Shown: positions 27,486 through 36,737, numbered from the stretch's first letter. The stretch is DNA of 64,000 nucleotides from an uncultured Polaribacter sp. (GCA_943788865.1 CALSRX010000004.1:124001-188000); one strand, 5' to 3'. Notes: generated by a model not told the origin, from the sequence alone. Numbers and translations: made by a program.

Positions 27486-28844
27486 TTGAAAAAACGCTAT
27501 TCTTTTCTTATTAAGCCCTTAATGTTATTAATTGATTTAATAATTATAAACATTGTTGTTTTATATATTTCTGATAAAGAATATTTAAAGCCAAGTTTTT
27601 TAATTTACATCAATATCTTTTGGATTGTTTCCTCTTTTTTTAATGGGTTTTACAAAGTTTATAGGCACACAAATTTTTTTAGAGTTTTAAGCCTTTTAGC
27701 AATTCAGTTTTCCATCTTTTTTCTGGGATTCTTTACCTATTTTTCTTTGTTTCGAGAAGGAGATGTAGTAAATAATCAAACGGTTATTCTTAGTACAATA
27801 TTTTTAGGAATTGCAATTTTAAAATACAGCTTTATTTATGCTCTTAAAAAGTACAGAGCACAAGGAAATAATTACAGAAAAGTGGTTGTTTTAGGTTCAG
27901 ATGAGACAGCAAAAAATGCCATAAAAGTATTTAACCAAAAAAAAGAGCTAGGATATATAATATCTGGAATTTTTTCAGACAATCAATTACCAAATAATGA
28001 GTTTTATAAAGGGGCTATTGAAAATTGTTATTCTTTTATTTTAGAAGAAGATATTGATGAGGTTTATTGCTCATTATCAGAATTAAACAATCAAGAAATT
28101 AAAAACATTACAACATTTGCCAACGAAAACAACATTGTAATTAAATTAATTTCAGATGTAAATGAATTGTATAGTAAAAGCTATAACACCGAATATTACG
28201 ATGATTCCCTGTTAGTTCTTCACGTAAATAAATTACCTTTTGAATATTTAGAAAACAGAATTATTAAAAGAATGTTCGATCTCATTTTTTCAACCTTTAG
28301 TATTGTTTTTTTAATGTCTTGGTTAACACCAATAATATGGGTATTGATAAAATTAGAGTCAAAAGGACCTGTTTTTTTTAAGCAAAAAAGAGAAGGATTG
28401 GGCGGAAAATTGTTTGTATGCTATAAGTTTAGATCGATGAGAGTTGATTTAAAGACAGAATATAAACATACCGTAAAGAATGATGTTAGAGTTACAAAAA
28501 TAGGTGCTTTATTGCGTAAAACAAGCCTAGATGAACTGCCTCAATTCTTTAATGTTTTACAAGGTAATATGAGTGTTGTTGGTCCAAGACCACATCTAAA
28601 AAGCCTGTCGGTTGAATATCAAAAAAATGTTAATAATTATTTAGAAAGATATTCCATGAAACCAGGAATAACAGGCCTGGCACAAGTAAGAGGTTATAGA
28701 GGTGAAATAAAAAAGAAATCTGACATAAAAAACAGAATTCGATTAGATATATTTTATATAGAAAATTGGTCTATTCTTTTAGACATAAAAATTATCTTAA
28801 AAACAGTGTTTAATGTGTATAAAGGTGAAGAAAAAGCCTATTAA
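27486..28844 (+). CDS. Polyprenyl-phosphate sugar-1-phosphate transferase (initiating, WcaJ/WbaP-like)
   Basis: A 452-residue membrane enzyme starting at TTG (27486). Four N-terminal hydrophobic helices (to about residue 120), a Rossmann-like middle domain (KVVVLGSDETAKNAIKVF) and the C-terminal bacterial sugar transferase domain are present: RMFDLIFSTFSIVFL, KQKREGLGGKLFVCYKFRSM, LRKTSLDELPQFFNVLQG and MSVVGPRPH. It transfers a sugar phosphate, often glucose- or galactose-1-phosphate, onto undecaprenyl phosphate to start each repeat unit. It lies late in the cluster, after the other transferases. Confidence 0.93.
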   Translation: MKKRYSFLIKPLMLLIDLIIINIVVLYISDKEYLKPSFLIYINIFWIVSSFFNGFYKVYRHTNFFRVLSLLAIQFSIFFLGFFTYFSLFREGDVVNNQTVILSTIFLGIAILKYSFIYALKKYRAQGNNYRKVVVLGSDETAKNAIKVFNQKKELGYIISGIFSDNQLPNNEFYKGAIENCYSFILEEDIDEVYCSLSELNNQEIKNITTFANENNIVIKLISDVNELYSKSYNTEYYDDSLLVLHVNKLPFEYLENRIIKRMFDLIFSTFSIVFLMSWLTPIIWVLIKLESKGPVFFKQKREGLGGKLFVCYKFRSMRVDLKTEYKHTVKNDVRVTKIGALLRKTSLDELPQFFNVLQGNMSVVGPRPHLKSLSVEYQKNVNNYLERYSMKPGITGLAQVRGYRGEIKKKSDIKNRIRLDIFYIENWSILLDIKIILKTVFNVYKGEEKAY

Positions 28845-28846
28845 TT

Positions 28847-29599
28847 TTGAAGGATAAAATTGAAATATCAGCAACAATCGTAATCTTCAAAGAAGATATT
28901 GATACGCTTCAAAAAACAATCAATTGCTTTCTAAACACCCCGCTCTTAAAAAAACTATATTTAGTTGATAATTCACCAACAAATGAGTTGAAAGACACTT
29001 TCAAACATCCCGAAGTTGGATATATTTTTAATGGTAAAAACTTAGGTTTTGGCTGCGCACATAATTTAATAATCCCTAAACTTAATTCCGATTTTCATCT
29101 AATTTTAAATCCAGATGTAATTTTTGATTCCCAAGTTTTACCAAATTTAATAAGCGAATTAAAAAGACAAGAAAATATTTCGATGATTTCTCCACAATTA
29201 CTGTCTAATGATGGAACTTTGCAATACACTTCTAGAAAAACTCCAAGTTTTTTAGAATTGATTTTTAGAAGAATGGGTGTTTTAAAAAAGTACACAAGAA
29301 AAAGAGAATATAGAGATCGAGATTTATCAAAACCTTTTTCACCAGACTTTATTCATGGGTGTTTTATGCTTTTTAAAACCAATGATTTTATAGAGGTAAA
29401 CGGATTTGACGAACGTTATTTTTTATATATGGAAGATGCAGATATTTGTAGAAAAATAAAGCATATGGGTAAAGAAATTTTATATTATCCGCATCAAGAA
29501 ATTACACACAATCACAGAAGAGGCTCATCAAAAAACATACGACTTTTGTTTTATCATTTAACCTCATCCATAAAATACTTTCAAAAATGGAGCAACTAA
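28847..29599 (+). CDS. Glycosyltransferase family 2, rhamnosyltransferase-like
   Basis: A 250-residue GT-A enzyme starting at TTG (28847), 2 bp after the initiating transferase gene. It shows ATIVIFKEDIDTLQKTINCF, the donor-binding YLVDNSPTN, LGFGCAHNLIIP, the DxD-type HLILNPDVIF, and YFLYMEDADICRKIKHMGKE, which matches the WbbL/rhamnosyltransferase-type subgroup. It is the last gene of the polysaccharide cluster. The sugar is unknown; no dTDP-rhamnose genes are in the window. Confidence 0.88.
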   Translation: MKDKIEISATIVIFKEDIDTLQKTINCFLNTPLLKKLYLVDNSPTNELKDTFKHPEVGYIFNGKNLGFGCAHNLIIPKLNSDFHLILNPDVIFDSQVLPNLISELKRQENISMISPQLLSNDGTLQYTSRKTPSFLELIFRRMGVLKKYTRKREYRDRDLSKPFSPDFIHGCFMLFKTNDFIEVNGFDERYFLYMEDADICRKIKHMGKEILYYPHQEITHNHRRGSSKNIRLLFYHLTSSIKYFQKWSN

Positions 29600-29605
29600 T
29601 GTGGG

Positions 29606-29645
29606 TTGTTTTTGAGTAAAAAAACAATTTAACAACGTATATTTG
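29606..29645 (+). promoter_or_regulatory. Promoter of purD
   Basis: Perfect -7 box TATATTTG at 29638-29645, 24 bp before the ATG, with TTG elements at 29606-29608 and 29612-29614 as -33 candidates. Confidence 0.55.
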
Positions 29646-29669
29646 TGTACTTAAACAACAACACATTAC

Positions 29670-30944
29670 ATGAATATTTTAATCTTAGGTTCTGGCGGAA
29701 GAGAACATGCGTTTACTTTAAAATTGTCTGAAAGCAATAAAGTAAATCAACTTTTTGTAGCCCCAGGAAATGCAGGAACTTCTCAAATTGCAACAAACAT
29801 CAATATCAATCCAACAGATTTTAAAGCAGTAAAAGAAATTGTTTTAAACAATCAAATAGATATGGTTGTGGTTGGACCGGAAGCTCCTTTGGTAGAAGGA
29901 GTTCATGATTATTTCTTAGCCGATAAAGATTTAAAAAACATCTCTGTAATTGGCCCAAAAAAAGATGGAGCATTGCTAGAAGGGAGTAAAGATTTTTCTA
30001 AAATATTTATGGAAAAGCACAATATTCCAACCGCCCGCTACCAATCTTTTACCAAAGAAAATTTATCAGAAGGGTTTTTGTTTTTAGAAACACTAAGTTC
30101 TCCATATGTTTTAAAAGCGGATGGATTAGCTGCTGGAAAAGGGGTGCTAATTTTAGATTCTTTAGAAGAAGCAAAAAAAGAACTTGAAGAGATGTTGACA
30201 AACCAAAAATTTGGAGAAGCATCTTCAACAGTTGTTATTGAAGAATTTTTAGACGGAATAGAACTATCTGTTTTTGTCTTAACAGACGGGAAAAGCTATA
30301 AAATTTTACCTTCAGCAAAAGATTACAAACGTATTGGTGAAGGTGATAAAGGACTAAATACTGGCGGAATGGGAGCAATTTCTCCGGTGCCTTTTGCTTC
30401 AGAAGATTTTTTAAATAAGGTTGAAGAAAGAATTGTAATACCTACGATAAATGGCTTGCAAAAAGAAGGAATAGATTACCGTGGATTTATCTTTATAGGC
30501 TTAATGAATGTTGATGGGAATCCGCAAGTGATTGAATATAATGTTAGAATGGGTGATCCTGAAACAGAAGCTGTTTTACCAAGAATTGACTCAGATTTAC
30601 TTGATTTATTTGAAGGAGTTGCAAATCAAACATTAGATAAAAAATCATTTTCTATCAATCCAAAAACGGCAGCAACTATAATGTTGGTTTCTGGAGGATA
30701 TCCAGAAGCATATGAAAACGGGAAAGAAATGACAGGAATAGAAAAGGTAACAGAATCTATTGTTTTTCATGCAGGAACAACTTTAAAAGAAAACAAAATC
30801 ATAACAAATGGAGGAAGAGTGATGGCTATAACTTCTTTTGGAGACACTATTGATGAAGCACTAAAGAAGTCATACGCATCAATAGAAAACATTCATTTTG
30901 AGAACATGAATTTTAGAAAAGATATTGGATTTGATTTAATATAA
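29670..30944 (+). CDS. purD: Phosphoribosylamine-glycine ligase
   Basis: A 424-residue ATP-grasp enzyme of normal PurD length. MNILILGSGGREHAFTLKLS opens the N-terminal domain, VVGPEAPLVEG and ADGLAAGKGVLILDSLEEAK lie in the ATP-binding domain, and NTGGMGAISPVPF and EYNVRMGDPETEAVLPR carry the substrate and magnesium residues. It makes glycinamide ribonucleotide in purine synthesis. It follows the polysaccharide cluster but has its own promoter, and it is followed 1 bp later by a glycosyltransferase gene probably read from the same transcript. Confidence 0.97.
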   Translation: MNILILGSGGREHAFTLKLSESNKVNQLFVAPGNAGTSQIATNININPTDFKAVKEIVLNNQIDMVVVGPEAPLVEGVHDYFLADKDLKNISVIGPKKDGALLEGSKDFSKIFMEKHNIPTARYQSFTKENLSEGFLFLETLSSPYVLKADGLAAGKGVLILDSLEEAKKELEEMLTNQKFGEASSTVVIEEFLDGIELSVFVLTDGKSYKILPSAKDYKRIGEGDKGLNTGGMGAISPVPFASEDFLNKVEERIVIPTINGLQKEGIDYRGFIFIGLMNVDGNPQVIEYNVRMGDPETEAVLPRIDSDLLDLFEGVANQTLDKKSFSINPKTAATIMLVSGGYPEAYENGKEMTGIEKVTESIVFHAGTTLKENKIITNGGRVMAITSFGDTIDEALKKSYASIENIHFENMNFRKDIGFDLI

Positions 30945-30945
30945 A

Positions 30946-31980
30946 ATGGCAAAAAAAATAATTGTTGCACCACTTAATTGGGGGTTAGGTCATGCCTCAC
31001 GATGTGTGCCAATTATTCATTTTTTAATAAGACACAAATTCACACCAATTATTGCTTCGGATGGAGATGCATTTGTTTTTTTACAGAAAGAATTTCCAAC
31101 TTTAGAGGTTTTAGAATTGCCTTCTTATAACATTTCGTATGCGAAAAATTTAAAATTCGGACTTTTATATCAGCTCCCAAAAATTTTAAAAGCGATAAAG
31201 CTAGAAACCAAATGTATTGATCGCTTTGTTACTAATAACGAAGATATTGTTGGGGTAATTTCAGACAATCGATTCGGGGTAAGAAGTGAAAAAGTACCTT
31301 CGGTATATATTACACATCAAATACATGTTTTATCTGGAATTTTCACTTTTTTTTCATCTAGAATACACCAGTCTATCATAAAAAAATTTGATGAATGCTG
31401 GGTGCCAGACTCTAAAGAAAACCTGTTATCAGGAAAGCTTTCAAAGACAAAAAACAAAGCATTAAACTTAAATTTTATCGGAGCTTTAAGCAGATTTAAA
31501 AAAGAAGAATTACCAATAAAAAACGATGTGTTAATTATTTTATCCGGAATAGAATCGCAAAGGGAAAGGCTAGAAAACAGATTGCTTAAAGCCTTTAAAA
31601 ACACTTCTCAAAAAGTAGTTTTGATACAAGGAAAAATAGAAATAAATCAACAAAAAAAGGTTTTAGGAAATATAACTGTTTACAACTATTTACTATCAAA
31701 AGAACTAGAAAGAGCAATCAATCAGTCAGAAGTTATTATTTGTAGATCTGGCTATTCTTCTATTATGGATTTAGCAGTTTTAAAGAAGAAAGCTTTTTTT
31801 ATTCCTACACAAAATCAATCTGAACAAGAATATTTAGCAAACTATTTAAAGACAAAAAAAAATGCGCCATTTTGCCAAGAAAATAATTTTACCATTGCTC
31901 ATTTACAAGAATTAAAAAATTACAATGGTGTTTTTTGCAAAGAAAATAATTTAAAAAAAGAATTACTTCGCCTTTTCTAA
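30946..31980 (+). CDS. MurG-like glycosyltransferase (GT28-type C-terminal domain)
   Basis: A 344-residue protein with a GT-B pattern. The N-terminus IIVAPLNWGLGHASRCVPII has the glycine-rich acceptor-side loop seen in MurG/UDP-glycosyltransferase relatives, and SEVIICRSGYSSIMDLAVLK forms the donor-site helix. It resembles a widespread Bacteroidota family of uncharacterised glycosyltransferases rather than MurG itself. It is coupled to purD by a 1-bp gap and ends in an 18-bp convergent overlap with the histidine kinase gene. Donor and acceptor are unknown. Confidence 0.75.
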   Translation: MAKKIIVAPLNWGLGHASRCVPIIHFLIRHKFTPIIASDGDAFVFLQKEFPTLEVLELPSYNISYAKNLKFGLLYQLPKILKAIKLETKCIDRFVTNNEDIVGVISDNRFGVRSEKVPSVYITHQIHVLSGIFTFFSSRIHQSIIKKFDECWVPDSKENLLSGKLSKTKNKALNLNFIGALSRFKKEELPIKNDVLIILSGIESQRERLENRLLKAFKNTSQKVVLIQGKIEINQQKKVLGNITVYNYLLSKELERAINQSEVIICRSGYSSIMDLAVLKKKAFFIPTQNQSEQEYLANYLKTKKNAPFCQENNFTIAHLQELKNYNGVFCKENNLKKELLRLF

Positions 31981-33000
31981 AGTAAAAGAAAATTCAGAAC
32001 CTTCTTTATATGTGCTTTTTACAAGAATGGTTTCGTGATGAGCTTCAATAATGTGTTTTACGATGGACAATCCTAATCCAGAACCACCTTGTTCTCTATA
32101 TCTACTTTGGTCAACTCTATAAAAACGCTCAAATAAACGAGATAAATGTTCTTGTTTTACGCCCTCTCCATTATCAGAAACCTTAATGATAAATTTATTT
32201 TGATTATAATCATCAACCCTCACTTTAGTTATGCCTCCTATTTTTCCGTATTTGATTGAATTTACAACTAAATTTATTAGTACTTGCTCAATTTTTTCAA
32301 CATCACCCATTACATACATTGGAAACTCATAAATTCGATCAAAAACCAACGAAATATTTTTCTTTTTAGCTCTCATTTCAAATAAATCAAAAACATTTTG
32401 AACGAGCTCAAGAATATTAAAAGGTTGTAAATCTAATTTTAAGCCATTCGTTTCTAATTTTGCAATCATATCTAAATCTTTTACAATTGCGGTTAACCGT
32501 TCTACCCCCTTATTGGCTCTTCCTAAGTATTTTTCTAGAATTTCTTTGTCTTTAGAGGCACCTTCTATTAAGGTTAATAAATAACCTTGTACGGTAAATA
32601 AAGGAGTTTTAAGTTCATGTGCAACATTTCCTAAAAAATCTCTTCTAAACGAATCTCTTTCGGTTAAGTTTTGAATTTCAATACGTTTTCCTTCTGCAAA
32701 TTTCTGTACACTTTTAGAAAGTGTTTCCATATCTGTGGTTACAGACCTTCTTTTTAAATCTCCTGTTTCTAATAGCGAAACATCGTCATATATTTTTCGA
32801 ACACGTCTATAGATAAAATATTCAACCCTATATTGAATGATAAAAAAGGAAATAAGTAACAATGCTAAAACAGCAAGGATTAACACCCAAACACCAAATT
32901 TTTCATAAAGAAAAAAAGATAATACATCTACAACAATAACAAGAAGCGCTATATATAGTGCTGATATAATTGCAAATGAATAGGTTTTTTTTAGTTTCAC
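31963..33000 (-). CDS. phoR: Sensor histidine kinase, PhoR-like
   Basis: A 345-residue kinase with two N-terminal membrane helices (about residues 8-28 and 35-53) and almost no periplasmic loop between them. A HAMP-like linker is followed by the phosphoacceptor motif NVAHELKTPLFTVQGYL (H-box), the N-box NLVVNSIKYG, G1 VSDNGEGV and G2 GSGLGLSIVKHI. The lack of a large sensor domain is the PhoR-type layout, in which input comes from the phosphate transporter complex. It lies 13 bp behind the response regulator and is divergent from a TonB-dependent receptor gene. The PhoR name rests on architecture and context. Confidence 0.8.
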   Translation of the reverse strand: MKLKKTYSFAIISALYIALLVIVVDVLSFFLYEKFGVWVLILAVLALLLISFFIIQYRVEYFIYRRVRKIYDDVSLLETGDLKRRSVTTDMETLSKSVQKFAEGKRIEIQNLTERDSFRRDFLGNVAHELKTPLFTVQGYLLTLIEGASKDKEILEKYLGRANKGVERLTAIVKDLDMIAKLETNGLKLDLQPFNILELVQNVFDLFEMRAKKKNISLVFDRIYEFPMYVMGDVEKIEQVLINLVVNSIKYGKIGGITKVRVDDYNQNKFIIKVSDNGEGVKQEHLSRLFERFYRVDQSRYREQGGSGLGLSIVKHIIEAHHETILVKSTYKEGSEFSFTLEKAK

Positions 33001-33013
33001 GAGGAAAGGATTC

Positions 33014-33712
33014 TTATTTGTCGTTTTCTTCTAAAACAAATTTATATCCAACACCTTTGATGGTTTTAAAGAAATCGTCGCCAATTTTTTCTCTTAATTT
33101 TCTAATGTGAACATCTATTGTTCTTCCACCGACAACCACTTCATTGCCCCAAACAGAATCTAAGATTGTTTCGCGCTTAAATACCTTTCCAGGTTTAGAA
33201 GTTAATAAAGAAAAAAGCTCGAATTCTTTTTTTGGCAATACTATTTTTTCATCGCCTTTAAAAACAACATATTCTTCTCTATTAATTAGAATATCACCAA
33301 TTCGGGTAGAAGTATCTTGCTCTTCGTTTTTCTTTAACCTTCTTAGTAAAGATTTAATTTTACTTAACAATACTTTTGGCTTAATAGGTTTGGTAATATA
33401 ATCATCTGCACCTGCATCAAAACCTGCAACCTGAGAGTAATCTTCGCCACGAGCCGTTAAAAAAGAAATGATTACATGTTCTAGTTCTTTAACCTTTCTA
33501 ATCTTTTCACAGGCTTCAATTCCGTCCATTTCAGGCATCATTATGTCTAATAAAATTAAATGCGGAGTGATTTTTTTTGCCATTTTTAACGCCTCACTAC
33601 CATTAGAAGCGGTATAAACTTGATACCCCTCATTTTTTAGATTGTATCCAACAATTTCTAAAATATCTGGCTCATCATCAACTAATAAAATTTTAACATC
33701 GCTTTTTTTCAT
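33014..33712 (-). CDS. phoB: Response regulator, PhoB/OmpR family
   Basis: A 232-residue regulator with a receiver domain (LLVDDEPDILEIVGYNL; phosphorylated aspartate in LILLDIMMPEMDG; conserved lysine in DYITKPIKPK) and a C-terminal OmpR-type winged helix with RTIDVHIRKLREKIG. OmpR/PhoB proteins bind pairs of direct repeats at about 11-bp spacing. Such repeats are seen 62-119 bp upstream, between this gene and the divergent receptor gene, so it may control both itself and the receptor. A good promoter (TTG at 33764-33766, 18 bp, TACTTTTG at 33738-33745) lies before it. Confidence 0.85.
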   Translation of the reverse strand: MKKSDVKILLVDDEPDILEIVGYNLKNEGYQVYTASNGSEALKMAKKITPHLILLDIMMPEMDGIEACEKIRKVKELEHVIISFLTARGEDYSQVAGFDAGADDYITKPIKPKVLLSKIKSLLRRLKKNEEQDTSTRIGDILINREEYVVFKGDEKIVLPKKEFELFSLLTSKPGKVFKRETILDSVWGNEVVVGGRTIDVHIRKLREKIGDDFFKTIKGVGYKFVLEENDK

Positions 33713-33737
33713 GAATCTAAAATTGTCTTACGTTATT

Positions 33738-33766
33738 CAAAAGTATGCATAAATATCGTAAATCAA
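33738..33766 (-). promoter_or_regulatory. Promoter of phoBR
   Basis: On the minus strand: -33 TTG at 33766-33764 and a perfect -7 box TACTTTTG at 33745-33738, separated by 18 bp, 25 bp upstream of the ATG at 33712. The 11-bp repeat array begins 8 bp further upstream. Confidence 0.6.
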
Positions 33767-33773
33767 AGATTAC

Positions 33774-33831
33774 TTAACAATCATTTAAAGACTTAACAAT
33801 GACTTAACCTTGTATTAATGCAACATTAATT
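33774..33831 (+). promoter_or_regulatory. Candidate Pho box array: phased TTAA repeats at 11-bp steps
   Basis: TTAACA at 33774, TTAAAG at 33785, TTAACA at 33793, TTAACC at 33804, TTAATG at 33815 and TTAATT at 33826. The last four are exactly 11 bp apart, as are the first two; an 8-bp step joins the two blocks. Eleven-bp direct repeats are the binding unit of PhoB/OmpR-family regulators, and a phoB-like gene starts 62 bp away. The last element is part of a near-consensus -7 box (TTAATTTG, 33826-33833) for the receptor gene. Binding is inferred. Confidence 0.55.
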
Positions 33832-33908
33832 TGGGTGTAACATTTCCTTTACAAACCCGAGGGACATTTGCAGTATATAAAAAAGATAATATCATTAGAA
33901 TAAAAAGA

Positions 33909-36683
33909 ATGAAAAAATTAATTATAGCATTTGTATTTTTAAGTCAATTACTTTCGGCTCAAAGTAAAGGAATTGTAAAAGGAAATTTAACAGACGGAGA
34001 ATCTAACAATGAACCTTTGCCTTTTGCAAATGTATTTATAAAAGGAACTTCTTTAGGAGTAACAACAGATTTTGATGGAAACTATTCGTTATCTGTTGAC
34101 TCAGGAAACCATGTTTTGGTATTCAGTTTTATTGGCTACGAAACCATAGAAAAGCAGATTGTAATTAAAGCTGGAGAAACACTAGTTGTAAATCAAAAAT
34201 TATCAGCTAAATCTGGGGTTACCTTAGATGAAATACAAATTACAGGAAATACAAACAAAGCAAAACTTTCGGCAATCTTATTAGACCAAAAGAAAGCAGT
34301 TGCAATTAAGACAACTATTGGAGCTCAAGAATTAGATAACAAAGGGATTTCTGACTTAGCAACTGCAGTAACAAAAGCAACCGGAATTTCTAAACAAGAA
34401 GGATCTAATAATATTTTTGTTAGAGGGTTAGGAGACAGATACAATTCTACAACATTAAACGGTTTGCCAATACCATCTAACAATCCTTCAAGAAAAAACA
34501 TTTCATTAGATCTTTTCTCTACAGGGATTGTTCAAAAAATAGACATTAACAAAATTTATAATGGTTCTATTTATGGAGATTTTGGAGGCGCAAATGTAAA
34601 TATTGTTTCTAAAGAACATGTTGGTATACCTTCAATGGAAATAGGTATTGGTACAGCCACAAACTCAAATCTATCTAGTGATTTTTACTTACAAGACGGA
34701 CCAGGTTTTACAGGTTTTTATAAGAATGATTACCCAACAAATGCTTTAAATGGATATAACTTTACAACAAGTTGGGACAATGTATCTAAAACACCAATTG
34801 CAACAAATCTTTCTATAAAAGGAGGTAAAAAATATCAAATTGGAAAAGAAGGAAATTTAAATGTATTTGCTACAGCTTCTTTTTCTAGTGATTATAAATT
34901 TAAAGAAGGTGTTAATAGAGGTGGTGTAAACGCACAGGGATTAGCATTTACAGACTACACATTTAAAGCATACGATTACAATACCAATACTACAGCAATG
35001 TTAAATGCTGCCTACAAAGTAAATATATACAACACTTATAAATTTAGTTCGCTATTCATCAATTCATCAAATCAGAGCTTAGATGAATATAGTGGTGTAA
35101 TTAATGTATTCGATAACGCAAGTAACGGAGGAGGTTTTGTAAAAAGAGGAACTTTTGATAAAACAGCATTATTTGTGAATCAGTTTTTAGGAAATCATAA
35201 AATAGGAGATCAACTAACTATTGATTGGGGAGTTTCATTCAATCATGTTAACAATGTAATTCCAGATAGAAGACAAAACATGTTGGTTCCAAAAGACAAT
35301 AATAACCCAACAGGTGTAAAAACAATTTCTGATTTAGCGGCTTCAGATAATCATCGTTTTTTTCAAGAACTACTTGAAGATGAGGCTTCTGCAAATTTTT
35401 CAACATCGTATGTTTTTTCAAAAGATAAAGAAGAGCAATACAAAGGAAAAGTTACTTTAGGCTATAGCGGAAGATTTAAAAAGGTTGATTTTAAAGCCAC
35501 TCAATTTAACTTTAGAGTAAACAGAAATACACCGCAGCCAATTATAAATCCGTCAAATTTAAACGCCTATTTTACGCAGGCCAATTTAGCAAACAACCTT
35601 TTTAAAATTGAAACATTTAGAGGAGATGCATCTACACCCAATGCTTTAGATCCACAAACGTATTCGGGATATCAATTTATAAACGGAGGTTTTGCGGAAG
35701 CACAATACAAGCTTAGTCCAAAATTTACTGCTGTTTTAGGGTTAAGATTCGAACATGTATTTCAAGACATTAAATGGAAAACATCTTTAGATCCAGATGG
35801 AGACAAAGACGCTTTTGCAAAGTTTGAATTTTTACCAAACGCAACGTTTAAGTACGAAGTAAATAAAAAAAACAATTTAAAGTTAGCCGCAAGCAAATCC
35901 TATACATTACCACAATATAAAGAAAGAGCACCTTTTCAATTTGAAGAAGTAACGCAAATAAAATTCGGAAATCCAGATTTAGATTTATCTACTAATTACA
36001 ATGCAGATATTAGATGGGAATATTTCCCAACAAGAGAAGAAGTTATTTCGATAACTGGTTTTGGAAAAATTATTCAAAATCCAATAAACGAGGTCGTTGT
36101 AGCTTCTGCAACTAACGATATTTCTTACGTAAATTCAGGAAAACAAGCAACAGTATTAGGGGCTGAATTTGAAATCAGAAAAAATATTTTTTCTTTAGAA
36201 AATGATAAAGGTGCAGATGTTTTAACAAACAAATTATCTGCCGGATTTAACGCTTCTTACATGCATTCAAATCAAGATTTCGACAGATTTAAAGTGATTA
36301 AAGAAACCAACTTAAATGTAAACTTCACGAATAATGAAGGAAGATTAACAGGTGCATCAGACTTAATTTTAAATGCAGATGTAACGTACATTAAAGATTT
36401 TTCAAAAACAGCTAATGTATTAGCCACTTTAACATACAACTATTTTTCTGACAGAGTCTATGCAATTGGTTCTGCGGGTAAAGGAGATTTAATAGACGAA
36501 GGAGTTGGGAGTTTAGATTTAATACTAAAATCAGAAATTTCTAAAAAAATAAAACTAGGACTTTCATTAAAGAACTTATTAAATCCAACAATTAGAAGAA
36601 CACAAAAAATTCAAAATATAGAAGTGCTTTCTTTTAAAAACGGAGTAAATGCAAGTCTATCACTAACTTATAAACTAGATTAA
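33909..36683 (+). CDS. TonB-dependent outer-membrane receptor with carboxypeptidase-like N-terminal domain
   Basis: About 924 residues from the ATG at 33909 (MKKLIIAFVFLSQLLSAQSK, a signal peptide); the frame is open from 33831, but those residues precede the signal peptide. An N-terminal CarboxypepD_reg-like domain (about 25-110: PLPFANVFIKGTSLGVTTDF, GNYSL) is followed by a plug (DLATAVTKATGISKQ, NNIFVRGLGDRYNSTTLNG) and a 22-strand-type barrel. It imports a ligand across the outer membrane using TonB energy. No SusD gene is present, so it is not a classical glycan SusCD pair. Divergence from phoBR and the repeat array suggest phosphate or organophosphate uptake; this is inference. Confidence 0.88.
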   Translation: MKKLIIAFVFLSQLLSAQSKGIVKGNLTDGESNNEPLPFANVFIKGTSLGVTTDFDGNYSLSVDSGNHVLVFSFIGYETIEKQIVIKAGETLVVNQKLSAKSGVTLDEIQITGNTNKAKLSAILLDQKKAVAIKTTIGAQELDNKGISDLATAVTKATGISKQEGSNNIFVRGLGDRYNSTTLNGLPIPSNNPSRKNISLDLFSTGIVQKIDINKIYNGSIYGDFGGANVNIVSKEHVGIPSMEIGIGTATNSNLSSDFYLQDGPGFTGFYKNDYPTNALNGYNFTTSWDNVSKTPIATNLSIKGGKKYQIGKEGNLNVFATASFSSDYKFKEGVNRGGVNAQGLAFTDYTFKAYDYNTNTTAMLNAAYKVNIYNTYKFSSLFINSSNQSLDEYSGVINVFDNASNGGGFVKRGTFDKTALFVNQFLGNHKIGDQLTIDWGVSFNHVNNVIPDRRQNMLVPKDNNNPTGVKTISDLAASDNHRFFQELLEDEASANFSTSYVFSKDKEEQYKGKVTLGYSGRFKKVDFKATQFNFRVNRNTPQPIINPSNLNAYFTQANLANNLFKIETFRGDASTPNALDPQTYSGYQFINGGFAEAQYKLSPKFTAVLGLRFEHVFQDIKWKTSLDPDGDKDAFAKFEFLPNATFKYEVNKKNNLKLAASKSYTLPQYKERAPFQFEEVTQIKFGNPDLDLSTNYNADIRWEYFPTREEVISITGFGKIIQNPINEVVVASATNDISYVNSGKQATVLGAEFEIRKNIFSLENDKGADVLTNKLSAGFNASYMHSNQDFDRFKVIKETNLNVNFTNNEGRLTGASDLILNADVTYIKDFSKTANVLATLTYNYFSDRVYAIGSAGKGDLIDEGVGSLDLILKSEISKKIKLGLSLKNLLNPTIRRTQKIQNIEVLSFKNGVNASLSLTYKLD

Positions 36684-36689
36684 AAGGAG

Positions 36690-36737
36690 TTAACACAAGC
36701 ATAACAAGGATTAGACATGCTTAACAGTCTTTTAAAC
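36690..36737 (+). promoter_or_regulatory. Second candidate Pho box array before the beta-helix lipoprotein gene
   Basis: TTAACA at 36690, ATAACA at 36701, TTAGAC at 36711, TTAACA at 36721 and TTAAAC at 36732 are spaced 11, 10, 10 and 11 bp. A near-consensus -7 box TTTCTTTG follows at 36769-36776, and the gene starts at 36802. The core resembles the array at 33774-33831. Seen directly; regulator binding is inferred. Confidence 0.45.
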
